From NCBI GenBank assembly GCA_963699305.1, contig OY969431.1, forward strand, positions 1,426,001-1,490,000: 64,000 bases of DNA, read 5' to 3'. This stretch comes from JBGQAS01 sp963699305. GTDB lineage: Bacteria > Chloroflexota > Anaerolineae > Anaerolineales > Anaerolineaceae. A program made the position numbers and the translations under genes. Positions 47,461-57,580 of this stretch are shown here, in pieces (position 1 is the first letter of the stretch; every line of letters starts with the position of its first letter). The notes beneath the pieces are model-generated. The model saw only the letters and a program-made list of their open reading frames with translations, was not told where the DNA came from and did no database searches.

Positions 47461-48850
47461 TTAACCAATTTTTACAATTCGCTTTTTCTTGAAAAGGTAT
47501 ATGACTCGCTCGGAATCTGTTACTTTTTCCTTTTCAATCATCGAAAAATAGAGCACAAAAGACTTTTCAAAGCCTTCAGGTGTGTAATCAATAAAAATAT
47601 CTTCTCGATTGGTTAGGAGTTTTTGAACCTGAGAATCACTTTTCGGAATAAATTCGATGATCAAATATTGACATAGCTCTGAAAAAAATTCTGCAATTCT
47701 TTCGAGCGGTACATTATTGGAAATGGCGAGATGGTGAACAATTGCTAGGGCAAAAATGGTTGATACAGGCCCTCTTTCCATCAAAGTCATACGCTCATGA
47801 TTTGCCCAACCTATGCTGGAGCTTGGATTGGATAAATCCAAAATAAGCGGCACCAAATGTGTTTCCTTCTTTGCCTTCACTTCCGAGTAGCATTGATTTA
47901 CAGCAATGGGGTCAATATCAAATGCTACGGTATGTATTTGTTGATCACTCGCCAATCGTGAAAACAATCCATTGTTCGCGCCTAAATCCCAGACACTATC
48001 GGGATTGATTTTTTTCATCATCGCGAGAATGATTTTCTTTTTAGTTTGAAATGCTTTATCTGTATAATTTGTGATGCTGTAATAATCGCCCCATTCAGAT
48101 GATTTTGATTTCCAGGTCAATGTCCGGATCGTTTTCTCCAGCGATTTGATCAATCCCAATAAAGCAAATTTGGTAAAGTTTTCATTTTTGACCGTGGATT
48201 CGATTTTCTTATCTGAATACTCTTTCTGGATCCGGGAATGCAGAAAAATGTGATTAAGTAATCCAAAATTTTAATCTTGCACTGATTGGTAATAATTTAC
48301 TCGCAAGATCTAATGGGATTCCATCGATATATATTCTTAATAATTGATTCAGGCGGATATCTTTGAACGCCATGAGAGATAACGGAGCTAAAAAATGTTG
48401 GCAAAATTGACGATATGCAATCCACGGTTTTCCTTCAGTATAAATTTCGAATGAAAGGGTATCGATTAAACGCATTCGCCCCTGGAATATTTGCATATTG
48501 TACGCGCTCGCGTCTTTCAACGTCATGTCATATTCCAATGCGCGTTTTTGAATCCGAAGAGTAGTTAGCGCTGCGTCTTTTAAAGCATTAAAACTCCACT
48601 CATATGGATACGAGATAAACGGTACTTCTTCCGGCTGGATTATTTTGTAACCTTGTTTTTGTTTTTTTACGGACGTTTGGATTTCTTTATGCGGTACGAT
48701 CATCTCTGTTTGGATTAAACTGTTATATAGTCCAGATTCCATAAGATGATCATAATGTTTCTTGTAAATATTATTAACCTGGCGGAATAATATTCCCTTT
48801 TCTCGATACATGAATCCGCTGGGATCCCGAAATGATGAATTAATCTTCAA
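47461..48850 (-). CDS. SAM-dependent methyltransferase, NoeA-like (frameshifted near 48270)
   Basis: Two frames give about 462 residues. The N-terminal part (48254-48850) begins SSFRDPSGFMYREKG and has YPYEWSFNALKDAALTTL, DASAYNMQIFQGR and a WIAYRQFCQHFLAPL phrase, a combination I know from nodulation-type (NoeA) methyltransferases. The C-terminal part is a Rossmann methyltransferase with VWDLGANNGLFSRLA (motif I). The frame changes at AAAATTTT (48265-48272); removing one A gives NFGLLNHIFLHSRIQKEYSDK and joins them. It likely methylates a glycan residue. Confidence 0.75.
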
Positions 48851-48853
48851 CGA

Positions 48854-49177
48854 TTATTTTCCTTCCAGAGTCTCACCACATTTGTTGCATTCGGCTGTTT
48901 TTTCATCAAGCCATTTTATGCTTTTAGGATCAATGACTTTGCCACAGTTTGGACATTTTTTTGGCAACTTGACTTTTTTTACACTGGATTTCAGGGGTTG
49001 CGCTTTGTTTTTTTCGTAACCTTTACTTTTCTTAAACCATTTATTCCATTGACTTTTAACAAAAAAGAATAATCCGCCACCCAACGCCGCGATGATTAAT
49101 TGGACCAGTAAGCTGCCGGACCCTGGATCTAAATATCGATCAGGTTTCGCTAAATAGTCGAAAACGAAATGGATCAT
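48854..49177 (-). CDS. Small single-pass membrane protein with a zinc ribbon
   Basis: The 107-residue protein opens with YLDPGSGSLLVQLIIAALGG, one membrane helix of a kind common to small proteins in exopolysaccharide loci (YLDPGTGS proteins), then a basic segment and a C-terminal zinc ribbon with CPNC and CNKC pairs. It could anchor or regulate the synthesis complex. The stop lies three bases before the methyltransferase ATG. Confidence 0.75.
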   Translation of the reverse strand: MIHFVFDYLAKPDRYLDPGSGSLLVQLIIAALGGGLFFFVKSQWNKWFKKSKGYEKNKAQPLKSSVKKVKLPKKCPNCGKVIDPKSIKWLDEKTAECNKCGETLEGK

Positions 49178-49178
49178 T

Positions 49179-50066
49179 TCACTCCCCTATTTGTGGATTG
49201 ACTCTTCGCAATTTTTTCAAAGAAGGTAATTCACTGTCATAAACCTTTTTTATCCCATCCCCAAGGGATGATTCTGTTACTCGAATATATTTGACCAATC
49301 GCTCAAAACCACCAGGCTCGACAGACGCTGCTTGGTCACTCCCCCACATGGCTCGATCGAGGGTAATATGACGTTCCACCAAGCAAGCTCCAAGCGCAAC
49401 AGCTACTACGGAAGGAATCAATCCTACTTCATGACCGGAATAGCCAATCGGACATGGGAACTCCTTCTGCAAGGTGTCAATCATTTTCAGGTTCAATTCT
49501 TCAGGTTCACATGGATACGTACTGGTGGCATGGGTGATGATTAGATTTTCAGTATCGAGAGAATTTACTGCTTTGCGAATTTGATCAATCGTCGACATGC
49601 CTGTCGATAATATTAATGGGCGTTTTGTGTCCACCAATTTTTTTAACAATTTGTGATCGGTTAAAGAGGCTGATGGAATTTTATAGCAAACAGGTTCATA
49701 CTCTTCCATGAAATCAACGGAAGGCTCATCCCATACCGACACAAACCAGGTCATCCCAATTTTTTTGCAAAACCGGTTGATTTCGTCATATTCTTTCTTG
49801 CCAAATTCCACCTTGTACCGGTAATCCAAATAACTGATATAACCCCAGGGAGTTTCCCGCATTTGGGAGCGCTGCTCCGGGGGAACGCATAATTCTGGTG
49901 TTCGTTTTTGAAGCTTTACGGCATTAACACCAGTTTGTGCAGCTGCTTCAATCATTTTGCATGCGTTTTCAATATCACCATTATGATTAATGCCAATTTC
50001 TGCTACTAGGTAAACAGGATGACCTTTGCCCACCCAATGTTCACCAATTCTTATCGCTTTTGCCAT
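49179..50066 (-). CDS. NeuB-family nonulosonate synthase without a SAF domain
   Basis: The 295-residue protein has the NeuB TIM barrel: EIGINHNGD near residue 22, VKLQKRTPE, the FVSVWDE strand in place of the usual STPFD, KIPSASLTD, and YSGHEVG and VERHITLDRAMWGSD at the metal and PEP site. The C-terminal antifreeze-like (SAF) domain of normal NeuB (about 340-350 residues) is absent. The enzyme condenses PEP with an aldose or aldose phosphate. Its neighbour, a CMP-transferase fused to a phosphatase, suggests a phosphorylated product. Confidence 0.85.
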   Translation of the reverse strand: MAKAIRIGEHWVGKGHPVYLVAEIGINHNGDIENACKMIEAAAQTGVNAVKLQKRTPELCVPPEQRSQMRETPWGYISYLDYRYKVEFGKKEYDEINRFCKKIGMTWFVSVWDEPSVDFMEEYEPVCYKIPSASLTDHKLLKKLVDTKRPLILSTGMSTIDQIRKAVNSLDTENLIITHATSTYPCEPEELNLKMIDTLQKEFPCPIGYSGHEVGLIPSVVAVALGACLVERHITLDRAMWGSDQAASVEPGGFERLVKYIRVTESSLGDGIKKVYDSELPSLKKLRRVNPQIGE

Positions 50067-50117
50067 TTCAGCACCTCATTGTAATAAATAATCATCTGAT
50101 AATTATAAACGTCAATA

Positions 50118-51347
50118 TCATGGCTTTTGTGAAAGGATGAGATCACACAATTCCCTGATCGCACCGTGACCGCCTGTTTTTTTCAAAATCATGTCAGCTT
50201 TGCGTTTAACCGCTGGTTCTGCATCTGCTGGTGTGATAGCACATCCTACGATTGGGAAACACGGTAGATCATTTACATCATTTCCAACGTAGATTACTTC
50301 CTCTGGAGAAATTCCCTTTTCCTTGATCACATTCATCAAAGCAGTTGCTTTATCATTAATTCCCTGGAGAACAGGTAAATTTAATTTCCTGCACCTCGCA
50401 GTAACAACCGGGTTGGTTTCCATGGAAATTACCATTTCCTCGATTTTCGTTTGCTGACGGAGGATCAAAAGTCCCATGCTGTCTGCGCGGCTGGCAGCTA
50501 CTCTTTCATGACCGGTTTCATCCACCCAAACACGGTTATCAGTCATGACACCATCAAAATCCATAACCAGCATTTTTGGATTCTTTGGTAGCGGTCTCCG
50601 TTGGGTAGCTGGATCGACCATTTCCAAACCTCCATGCCATACCAGCCATTCTGCTTTGAGCCAATCAAAGGGATTATCGATATCCACTGTAAATCGGGAA
50701 TCAATCATCAGTGGCAAAATCATGTCACCAGTTAAGGAGCTCTTTTCATCGATGCAGGATGTTCGTATGGCATCGATATGACCTGTCTGCCAATAGGTTT
50801 GAGGTAATATTTGTCTTGGCGCATTGTACGGTTCTGAAATTCCTTTCACAGATAATAGTGGAGTCAGGCTATTTTCCCCGGGTTCGATTTTCCACATTTT
50901 AAAAGGATTTTGTCCAGAAGGTACAACTCCGCGGACACAATCCGCCGTTGGGTGTGAAAGCAAAATATTAACCGCATCATCTACGCAAGTAAGTGGGCGG
51001 ATGGGAGTGGTTGGACGGAGTTGAACTACAATTTCGGGTTCATATTTCCCATCCTTTTTCAATCGTTCCAGAACATGGGAAATGACCGGCATATCGGTTG
51101 TATTATCTTGAGCCAATTCAGCAGGTCTGAGGAACGGAACTTCAGCTCCACACTTCCGCGATACTTCTGCTATCTCTTCGTCATCGGTCGATACAACTAC
51201 TCTATCCACAGATTTTGCTCGTTTTCCTGCTGCAATGCTATAAGCAATCAAAGGGTATCCTGCAAAGTCTTTGATGTTTTTTCGCGGAATACCCTTGGAG
51301 CCACCGCGTGCCGGGATAATCACCAGGACCTTGGCTTTTTTTACCAT
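50118..51347 (-). CDS. CMP-acylneuraminate transferase fused to a KdsC-like HAD phosphatase
   Basis: About 409 residues from the ATG at 51347. Residues 1-240 are a CMP-sugar synthetase with the full IIPARGGSKGIPRKN loop and RPTTPIR. Residues 257-409 are a C0-type HAD domain like KdsC: nucleophile D263 and acid-base D265 (MDFDGVMTD), and GNDVNDLPC near the end. KdsC-type enzymes remove phosphate from eight- or nine-carbon sugar acids. The same order of domains occurs in animal CMAS. The gene overlaps the SDR gene by seven bases. The HAD catalytic residues are intact, so it may act on a sugar acid phosphate. Confidence 0.88.
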   Translation of the reverse strand: MVKKAKVLVIIPARGGSKGIPRKNIKDFAGYPLIAYSIAAGKRAKSVDRVVVSTDDEEIAEVSRKCGAEVPFLRPAELAQDNTTDMPVISHVLERLKKDGKYEPEIVVQLRPTTPIRPLTCVDDAVNILLSHPTADCVRGVVPSGQNPFKMWKIEPGENSLTPLLSVKGISEPYNAPRQILPQTYWQTGHIDAIRTSCIDEKSSLTGDMILPLMIDSRFTVDIDNPFDWLKAEWLVWHGGLEMVDPATQRRPLPKNPKMLVMDFDGVMTDNRVWVDETGHERVAASRADSMGLLILRQQTKIEEMVISMETNPVVTARCRKLNLPVLQGINDKATALMNVIKEKGISPEEVIYVGNDVNDLPCFPIVGCAITPADAEPAVKRKADMILKKTGGHGAIRELCDLILSQKP

Positions 51348-52168
51348 GCTGTCCAACCCCCATCAACGACCAAATTCGCTCCCGTCATGTACGAAGAAGC
51401 GTCCGAGGCAAGGAATAACAAGGCTCCATTCATCTCATCCTTATTTGCCATTCTACCTAGTACGGTACGGGTGGAGTAATTCTTTACAAATAAATCATCA
51501 TGGTTGTTGTAAACCCCACCGGGAGTTAGTGCATTTGCACGGATATTTTGCCCTGCGTAATATGTTGCCAGATAATGGGTTAAACCAAGCACGCCTGCTT
51601 TTGTCACAGAATAAAATACGGGCTTATATGCTTTTGGTTTTCCTGGTTTCTCATAGATTCTCTGGTCCGGTCCCACCAACCCATATGTGGAACAAATGTT
51701 GATAATCACGCCGTGTTTTTGTTCAAGCATGGGCTTGACAGCAGCTTGTGCGCAAAGAAATAAACCCGTCAAATTAACATCGAGTGCCTGTTTCCATGCA
51801 GATTCAGGATAATCTTCGAAAGCATTGATGTGTTTTTCAGCCTGGGATGCATCAAATTTGGGGTCGATTGCTGCGCTGCAAACCAGGATATCCAACCTGC
51901 CAAACGCGTCCACGGTAGAATTTACCAGTTTTTCGACAGAGCTCTTATTCGTGACATCAACAACAATACCTGTGGATTGCAAATTCGCTTCTGTCATTTC
52001 ATCTTGAATCTTCGAAACAGCGTGTTCGTTCAAATCCGCAATAACAACTCTTGCGCCTGCTTGACCGAGCGTGAAGCAAAATTCCTTTCCAAGTAAACCG
52101 CACCCTCCAGTCACTACAGCTACTTGTCCATCAAGTCGAAATTTATTCATAATATCAATTGTTGCCAT
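51341..52168 (-). CDS. Short-chain dehydrogenase/reductase
   Basis: The 275-residue protein is a classical SDR: VVTGGCGLLGKEF near residue 19, a CSAA in place of NNAG (near 93), ICSTYGLV with S, and the YSVTKAG YxxxK site. A VVDGGWTAW end is typical. In this setting it probably reduces or oxidises a sugar or the nonulosonate skeleton. Its end overlaps the CMP-transferase/phosphatase gene, and it follows a Gfo/Idh gene after 16 bases. Confidence 0.88.
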   Translation of the reverse strand: MATIDIMNKFRLDGQVAVVTGGCGLLGKEFCFTLGQAGARVVIADLNEHAVSKIQDEMTEANLQSTGIVVDVTNKSSVEKLVNSTVDAFGRLDILVCSAAIDPKFDASQAEKHINAFEDYPESAWKQALDVNLTGLFLCAQAAVKPMLEQKHGVIINICSTYGLVGPDQRIYEKPGKPKAYKPVFYSVTKAGVLGLTHYLATYYAGQNIRANALTPGGVYNNHDDLFVKNYSTRTVLGRMANKDEMNGALLFLASDASSYMTGANLVVDGGWTAW

Positions 52169-52184
52169 TTTGTATCCTTAAATC

Positions 52185-53173
52185 CTAACTTAGATGAATG
52201 ACTTTCTTTGTTTTTGAAGACTCATGAATTGCCATTGCCACTTCCAATGTCCGTGCCCCGTCCTCCAAATTACAGATGGGTTCTTCTTTTCCCTCGATTA
52301 CATTGATAAAATGCTTCATTTCCATTAAAACATGTCGTTGCGGTCAAACCCTTGGGGGACAAGGTGACTTTCCCAGGCATCCGTTTTTGCGCGGTATATT
52401 CGTGCAGCTCCGGTTGCATTCTTCCACTCGATTGTTCCTTCAGTCCCAATGATCTCCAATTTATGCTCTGCCGGTCTGCGGTAGTAATCGAGATGCAAGC
52501 TGCCTATCGCACCATTTGAGAATTCCATTGTAATTTCAGCAGTATCTTCGACTTTAATTTCCAGATCGGAGAGTTTGCCTGTCATCGCCCCAACACTCAC
52601 GATGTCGCCTATCAGCCATCGCAAATAATCGATTGGGTGCGATAGGGTTAGCACGACCCCGCCTCCGAGTTCGTTTCGCGAGGTATAGCTCTTTCGATAA
52701 TCTTCCCAGGGATGCCAACTCGGCAAATATTCACCCCACTCAGCTCTAACCGAAAGTATCCTCCCAATTTCATGATCTCTCAAAAGCTGCGCAATTACTT
52801 GAAGAGTTGGATGAAAACGGAATTGAAAACCTACCAGCAATTTGGCGTTGCCTTTATCTAGCGCGTTTCGTAAATTCGATATTTTCTCCAACGAATGGGA
52901 AATGGGCTTTTCGATCAATATATTACATCCGGACTCTGCAGCGGGAATGGCTACATCAAGGTGTTTTGCCGTTGGATTGGAAATGATGACGCCATCAGGG
53001 TGACTCTCAAGAGCTGTTGTGAGGTCGGTCTCAACGGTTACACCGGGTTTATCTTCATCTGCGATTGTGCTTTGAAGAGTACGATACAAGACAATATCCT
53101 TTTGGGACAAAGTCTGAAGATTTCGTAGATGCCGTCTTCCGATTGAGCCATACCCTGCGATCAAGAATTTCAT
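52185..53173 (-). CDS. Gfo/Idh/MocA-family oxidoreductase (frameshifted near 52328)
   Basis: The first frame starts at 53173 with MKFLIAGYGSIGRRHLRNLQ (dinucleotide site) and has IEKPISHS, the EKP motif. It stops at NDMF, but one extra T at a four-T run (52327-52330) continues in frame through LMEMKHFINVIEGKEEPIC to SKTKKVIHLS, the normal C-terminal helix of this family, giving about 329 residues. The TTG start at 53197 is less likely. It may oxidise a hydroxyl of the sugar acid or amino sugar made by this sub-operon. Confidence 0.85.
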
Positions 53174-53289
53174 GATATCAGTCTGATTCCTTTTCAATAT
53201 TCCATTGGATTATAACAAATGGGGAAGTTTTCCCAGGACTCGATCATTTACTCCGTTTGACATTTTCCATTCTTTATCGATCATTGATT

Positions 53290-54719
53290 TCAAAGCAGGC
53301 TTAATAAATAATTCTTTGTCCTGATGGCTGCTTTTCCATCAGTGAATGTAACTTCGTGTTTGACAAAATCGCACCTCTCTGAGGCATGCAAATTAGGGTT
53401 CACCAAGTAAGAATTGATTGCCTTACGCAACTCATCTTTGTTCATCGCCACAATTCCTGCATTGGACGCTCTAAACCGCTGGTGAGTAGGCCACTCACCA
53501 ATCTCTTGTAATTTTAATGAAAACTTGCCCGGTGTATTCCATCCATCGGTTGTATCAATGCATAAACTCACAACTGGTCTTTCATGAATTGCTGTTTCCA
53601 CAAGCATGGTTGAATACACAGTGATAAATACATCGGAATGTTTCATCATGGAGGATTTTTCCACCATATCCTCTCCCGAATAATGCCCCAGACTTCCCCC
53701 TAGTGAAACAGGTTCAACCAAATGAATGTCAGATTTGCCTTGGATATATTGCCTTATCTGATTAGCCTCTTGTTCAAATAATGACCCCTTGATGAAATGG
53801 TTCGGATGCAAACGTATCAATAGTTGACAAGATTCCACCAATGACTTCGCATTGAGAAGATTACATAAGCTTTCGATGTTGGGGAAATTGGGTGCGAAGG
53901 TGACAAAACTGCAGGCATAGGAAATTAATTTTTTTTGTTGATCCAATTTATGTAAGGAAAAATATTCGTTTTTGGGCATTATCCATTCGTTCCTGAAATA
54001 CCCATCATATGAAGGAATTCCACCAATATTGATTTTTTCAGGTTTCCAATCAGCAGCGTCCATTAATTCTTTCTTTTGTATTTCTGACCAACATGTTATG
54101 AAATCTACATCAGCCCCTGGAAGGCAATAGCTGCTCGGGTTATCCCATCCAACAATGACCGCACATGTCCGCGCACGATTCTTTTTTGCAGACCGCAATA
54201 AATATCGATCCAATCTCCAACCGGGTGTGCTGGCAATTACCAGATCAGGTTTATATTTTACAAAAAGATCATCATAAAAATCAGGAGTAAACCTTTTTTG
54301 CAGTCGATTTAATAGTTTTCTCGCTAATGCGGACCTGCGCAGAATATACACAAAGAATTTGATCAGGAAAAACCATTTTTTTTCATTTGTTGAAGCTTCG
54401 AATTGCATCTGTTTCAGGTGGCTATCGATTGCATTGGTATTAATCCGTTTTGATCCACCCACCCAACGCAGAAAATGAAGCCAAAACTGAGTACGATAGG
54501 AATTTTTCTTGAAATATTCAGTACATTTTTCCAATCGCAGGCTCTCGAAAAATAAATTTAGGGCAGAATATTTATTCTTAGAGAATCAATCACATGATCG
54601 TCTGTAAGAAGAACTACCTTCACCCCATCTTTCAATAAATGGTCAATCAATCCGCTTTGTAGGAAATAAACGATTGCCAACCCATGATCTGCACTGATAA
54701 AGACGGTTTTATGGATCAT
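53290..54719 (-). CDS. Predicted GT-B glycosyltransferase (frameshifted near 54562)
   Basis: The main frame (53290-54534) has LIRLHPNHF followed by VFITVYSTMLVETAIHERPVV, patterns of GT-B enzymes related to CDP-glycerol and capsule transferases. The start is in another frame: MIHKTVFISADHGLAIVYF from an ATG at 54719 reads to RINILP and a stop. Adding one base at GGG (54561-54563) joins it to ALNLFFESLRLEKCTEYF. The whole protein is about 476 residues. A GGATC-type site precedes the ATG by ten bases. The donor is unknown. Confidence 0.7.
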
Positions 54720-54871
54720 GAGTGACAGATCCTACGGATGGTATCGAATACGTTTACTGTCACATTCTCTGAGGTTTTTTCAATTGTCAAATGATTCATT
54801 ACATTCATAAACACTTCTTCTACCTTACTTTCTCCTAATAAATTGGTCTCTGTTCTCTCGGGAAAATCTGC

Positions 54872-55831
54872 TCATCGATCATAGTACCAATGAAATATGC
54901 GGTTATTTAGAAATAATAGGATTTTTTTTATTGGAGGAAAATCCAACAATTTACGAGAGAGACCCTTTGGTTTTGTGACCATCTTTTGGGACGTGTTTCT
55001 TAACTCCACAGGCAGTTTATTACTCATATTCATTGCCAGTGGATCATTCACCATTAATCGTAAATATCCTGCCTTGTTCATCCTTTCATCCAATTGCTTG
55101 ACCTGCCCCATGGGTCTATCCATCTCAAATGGCAGGAATTCCCGCAATACTTTTTTATATGCGGTGAATTGCCAATGAGATGCTCCTGTTAAGGCTGATA
55201 TTTTTTTATATGTCAACCGAAAATCTCGCGTATTTTCATACCGAAGTTTGATCTCATCCGCATTAATTCCAATGCTGCTGTCGAACTCAAAGTAGGTTTC
55301 CCAAGGAATTAATGAACCTTCTTCGACTTTAACTGTGCGTTCCTTACGAGCCCAATCCAAGGTTGCAGAATAAAAATTTTCCTTTGTACGAAATGGACGG
55401 GCAGTCACCATGCCCACTCTTGGAAAAGTTTCAAGGAGTTGAACCGATCGAGAAAGCCAATGAGGGTAAAAAAGAACGTCATTATCAGCAAATACGATGA
55501 TTTCACCTGGGGCGGCGGAAAATATAATATTCCATGCTCCCCCCTTACCAAGGTTCCTTTCAGAGAGAATTAAATACTGGATGCTGCCTTTATCCTGCAG
55601 ATCCAATAAGAATTGCTGGATCTCCTTGCAACTTCCATTATCAAATACCAGTAGATCAAACGGCATATCACTGGTGAGGTGTATGGAGTTGATGCACGCG
55701 TTCAGGACCTCCCTCATCTCCTCGAAATATCCGCTCTCCATGGGGATATGGTTCAAGACAGCCACGGTAATCCGCTGAGATCGCTTGACCGCAGGTATTG
55801 ATTTAATGGGATTTTGTCCTAATCTAGGCAT
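54872..55831 (-). CDS. GT2-family glycosyltransferase
   Basis: The 319-residue protein has a GT-A domain with VAVLNHIPMES, LLVFDNGSCKEI and FADNDVLFYPHW (DND metal site). RNLGKGGAWN is the loop that contacts the nucleotide. The C-terminal 80 residues are basic. It follows the next upstream glycosyltransferase-like gene by 13 bases, so it belongs to the same transcript. Donor sugar unknown. Confidence 0.88.
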   Translation of the reverse strand: MPRLGQNPIKSIPAVKRSQRITVAVLNHIPMESGYFEEMREVLNACINSIHLTSDMPFDLLVFDNGSCKEIQQFLLDLQDKGSIQYLILSERNLGKGGAWNIIFSAAPGEIIVFADNDVLFYPHWLSRSVQLLETFPRVGMVTARPFRTKENFYSATLDWARKERTVKVEEGSLIPWETYFEFDSSIGINADEIKLRYENTRDFRLTYKKISALTGASHWQFTAYKKVLREFLPFEMDRPMGQVKQLDERMNKAGYLRLMVNDPLAMNMSNKLPVELRNTSQKMVTKPKGLSRKLLDFPPIKKILLFLNNRIFHWYYDR

Positions 55832-55844
55832 GGGTACTTACCTT

Positions 55845-56783
55845 TCAAACAGATTGATTTCCTTTTCCTTGTTTCTGGTTTTTTAATCGTATTTCTGAAT
55901 ACGTTTTTAGTGGGTGAAAAACTGCAAAAGATATATTTACTAGCATAAAAGAATGCAAATAATTCAAGGGAAAAACTTCCAATTCCCGTTTCAATTTATT
56001 CAAGTTCAACGGAGGGGATTTTACTTTTCCATCCTCCAATACTGCATCCGCATCTTCAAGATGATAGATGGTCCTTTTGCCACCCGCTATCCGAATATTT
56101 TCAAATGTCTCAGGTACTCGATAATGTGGTTTTCCATCCGGAAGGTGGCCGTAGTCGTGATCCTGATGCACAACAGTTATTGCTCCCGTGCAATCCACTA
56201 CTTTCCAGTGCTCCCAGCGTGCTTTGAATATCATCCAGTTGTCCCAACCTGCCCGACCAATTGCAAAGTTTGGTATATCTTTAAAAATTTTCCTTGGGAA
56301 AATGAAAAAATCACTTCCTGCAGGAGGATGAAGCCTGCCGTGTGCCTGAATCTCCTTAACAAGCCGATTTTCCCAACCAGCAGAGAATTGAAGAGGTTGT
56401 GTGATTTCCATATCCCATCTCTGACCAACAAGAAGAAATTTGGACAATTGGCTGGCAACCTTCCTGGTAACTTCAAGGAAATCAGGCAGCACAATGACAT
56501 CCGCATTTACATAAGCCATTAATGTGCTGTTGTTAATTTTTCTAGCCAATGAGAAAATGGAATTTAATAGTGGAGTACCTTCTTTATTTCTTGAAACTTG
56601 TGGAATATGGATAAGATGAAAATCGTTTGCAACCTCACGTACTCCTTCATCATCTCCAATGAGCACTATCTCAATATCATGCCCAAGTTTCATCCAACTT
56701 TGAATGGCATTTCGCTGAATGAGAGCAATATGTTTGTTCGTAAACGCTTTTGGCGTGGTGAAGAGGGTCAATAATTTTTCCAT
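55845..56783 (-). CDS. GT-A-like putative glycosyltransferase of unknown family
   Basis: The 312-residue protein begins LLTLFTTPKAFTNKHIALIQRNAIQSW and has EIVLIGDDEGV and AYVNADVIVLPDFL, where the NAD tripeptide is probably the DxD-like metal site. GRAGWDNWMI and HQDHDYGH may bind the acceptor. I do not recognise a named family, but related proteins occur in glycan loci of cyanobacteria and Chloroflexota. It lies between a GT2 and an NTP-transferase. Confidence 0.7.
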   Translation of the reverse strand: MEKLLTLFTTPKAFTNKHIALIQRNAIQSWMKLGHDIEIVLIGDDEGVREVANDFHLIHIPQVSRNKEGTPLLNSIFSLARKINNSTLMAYVNADVIVLPDFLEVTRKVASQLSKFLLVGQRWDMEITQPLQFSAGWENRLVKEIQAHGRLHPPAGSDFFIFPRKIFKDIPNFAIGRAGWDNWMIFKARWEHWKVVDCTGAITVVHQDHDYGHLPDGKPHYRVPETFENIRIAGGKRTIYHLEDADAVLEDGKVKSPPLNLNKLKRELEVFPLNYLHSFMLVNISFAVFHPLKTYSEIRLKNQKQGKGNQSV

Positions 56784-56794
56784 TTAGTGTCGAT

Positions 56795-57580
56795 TTATTT
56801 ATTGAGGTTTTGATTATCAACGTCCAGGTAACTTTTATGTGTAACTCCACGATTGATTTCCGCAAGCTTTGGTTGATTTTTCATAAGCTCCAAAACATCC
56901 AGCCAGGAGAAATCATTCCGTTTTTTCAAGTACGAATAGACTTGTCTAACGAAATCAAGGTCTTCTTTTGTATCTACAGTCCAACGCATCGAGCCATAAT
57001 CAATATCATGATCGATTTTTACAATCTTAAACCTTCCCGGTTCATCGTATAAATATGGCATGACATGTTCGCGCTCATTCTTTTTGGTTGCTTCTTTCCA
57101 CGCTCGTTCCAAGGCATTGAACTTTACAACCTCCACATCCAATCCAATGGGATATGTGCGTTTCATAGGTGGGGGAAGCCGATTGCATGCAAAATCAGTT
57201 TCATTTTCTTGAAGAGCTTTGATAGTTTTATCTATTAATTCCGGATCAATTAACGGACAATCAGATGTGATGCGCACAACGATATCAGCTTGAAGTTGCC
57301 TGGCTGCTTGGTAGTATCTATCCAACACATCGTTCATACTTCCCCTGTAGACAGGGATCTCAAGCTTTTTACAAAGCATTGCGATAGGTTCATCAGAAGC
57401 ATCCGTGGTTGTCGCAACCATGACAAGGTCAATTAAACTCGAACGTTTCACACGTCGAATAACCCATTCCAACATAGGTCTACCGGCAATATCCATCAGC
57501 GATTTTCCAGGCAGTCTACTGGAACTCATCCGAGCCTGGATAATGGCTACACAATTAGATTCTAATAATATTTCTGGCAT
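56795..57580 (-). CDS. SpsF-like cytidylyltransferase
   Basis: The 261-residue protein has the SpsF/PseF opening VAIIQARMSSSRLPGKSLMDIAG, RITSDCPLIDPELID and DVEVVKF, followed by a REHVMPYLYD motif. These enzymes make CMP-activated nonulosonates such as CMP-pseudaminic acid, or related spore-coat sugars. It is in the same run as PseB, a reductase and a SAF-bearing NeuB, so it probably activates their product. Its start overlaps the next upstream gene by 19 bases. Confidence 0.88.
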   Translation of the reverse strand: MPEILLESNCVAIIQARMSSSRLPGKSLMDIAGRPMLEWVIRRVKRSSLIDLVMVATTTDASDEPIAMLCKKLEIPVYRGSMNDVLDRYYQAARQLQADIVVRITSDCPLIDPELIDKTIKALQENETDFACNRLPPPMKRTYPIGLDVEVVKFNALERAWKEATKKNEREHVMPYLYDEPGRFKIVKIDHDIDYGSMRWTVDTKEDLDFVRQVYSYLKKRNDFSWLDVLELMKNQPKLAEINRGVTHKSYLDVDNQNLNK

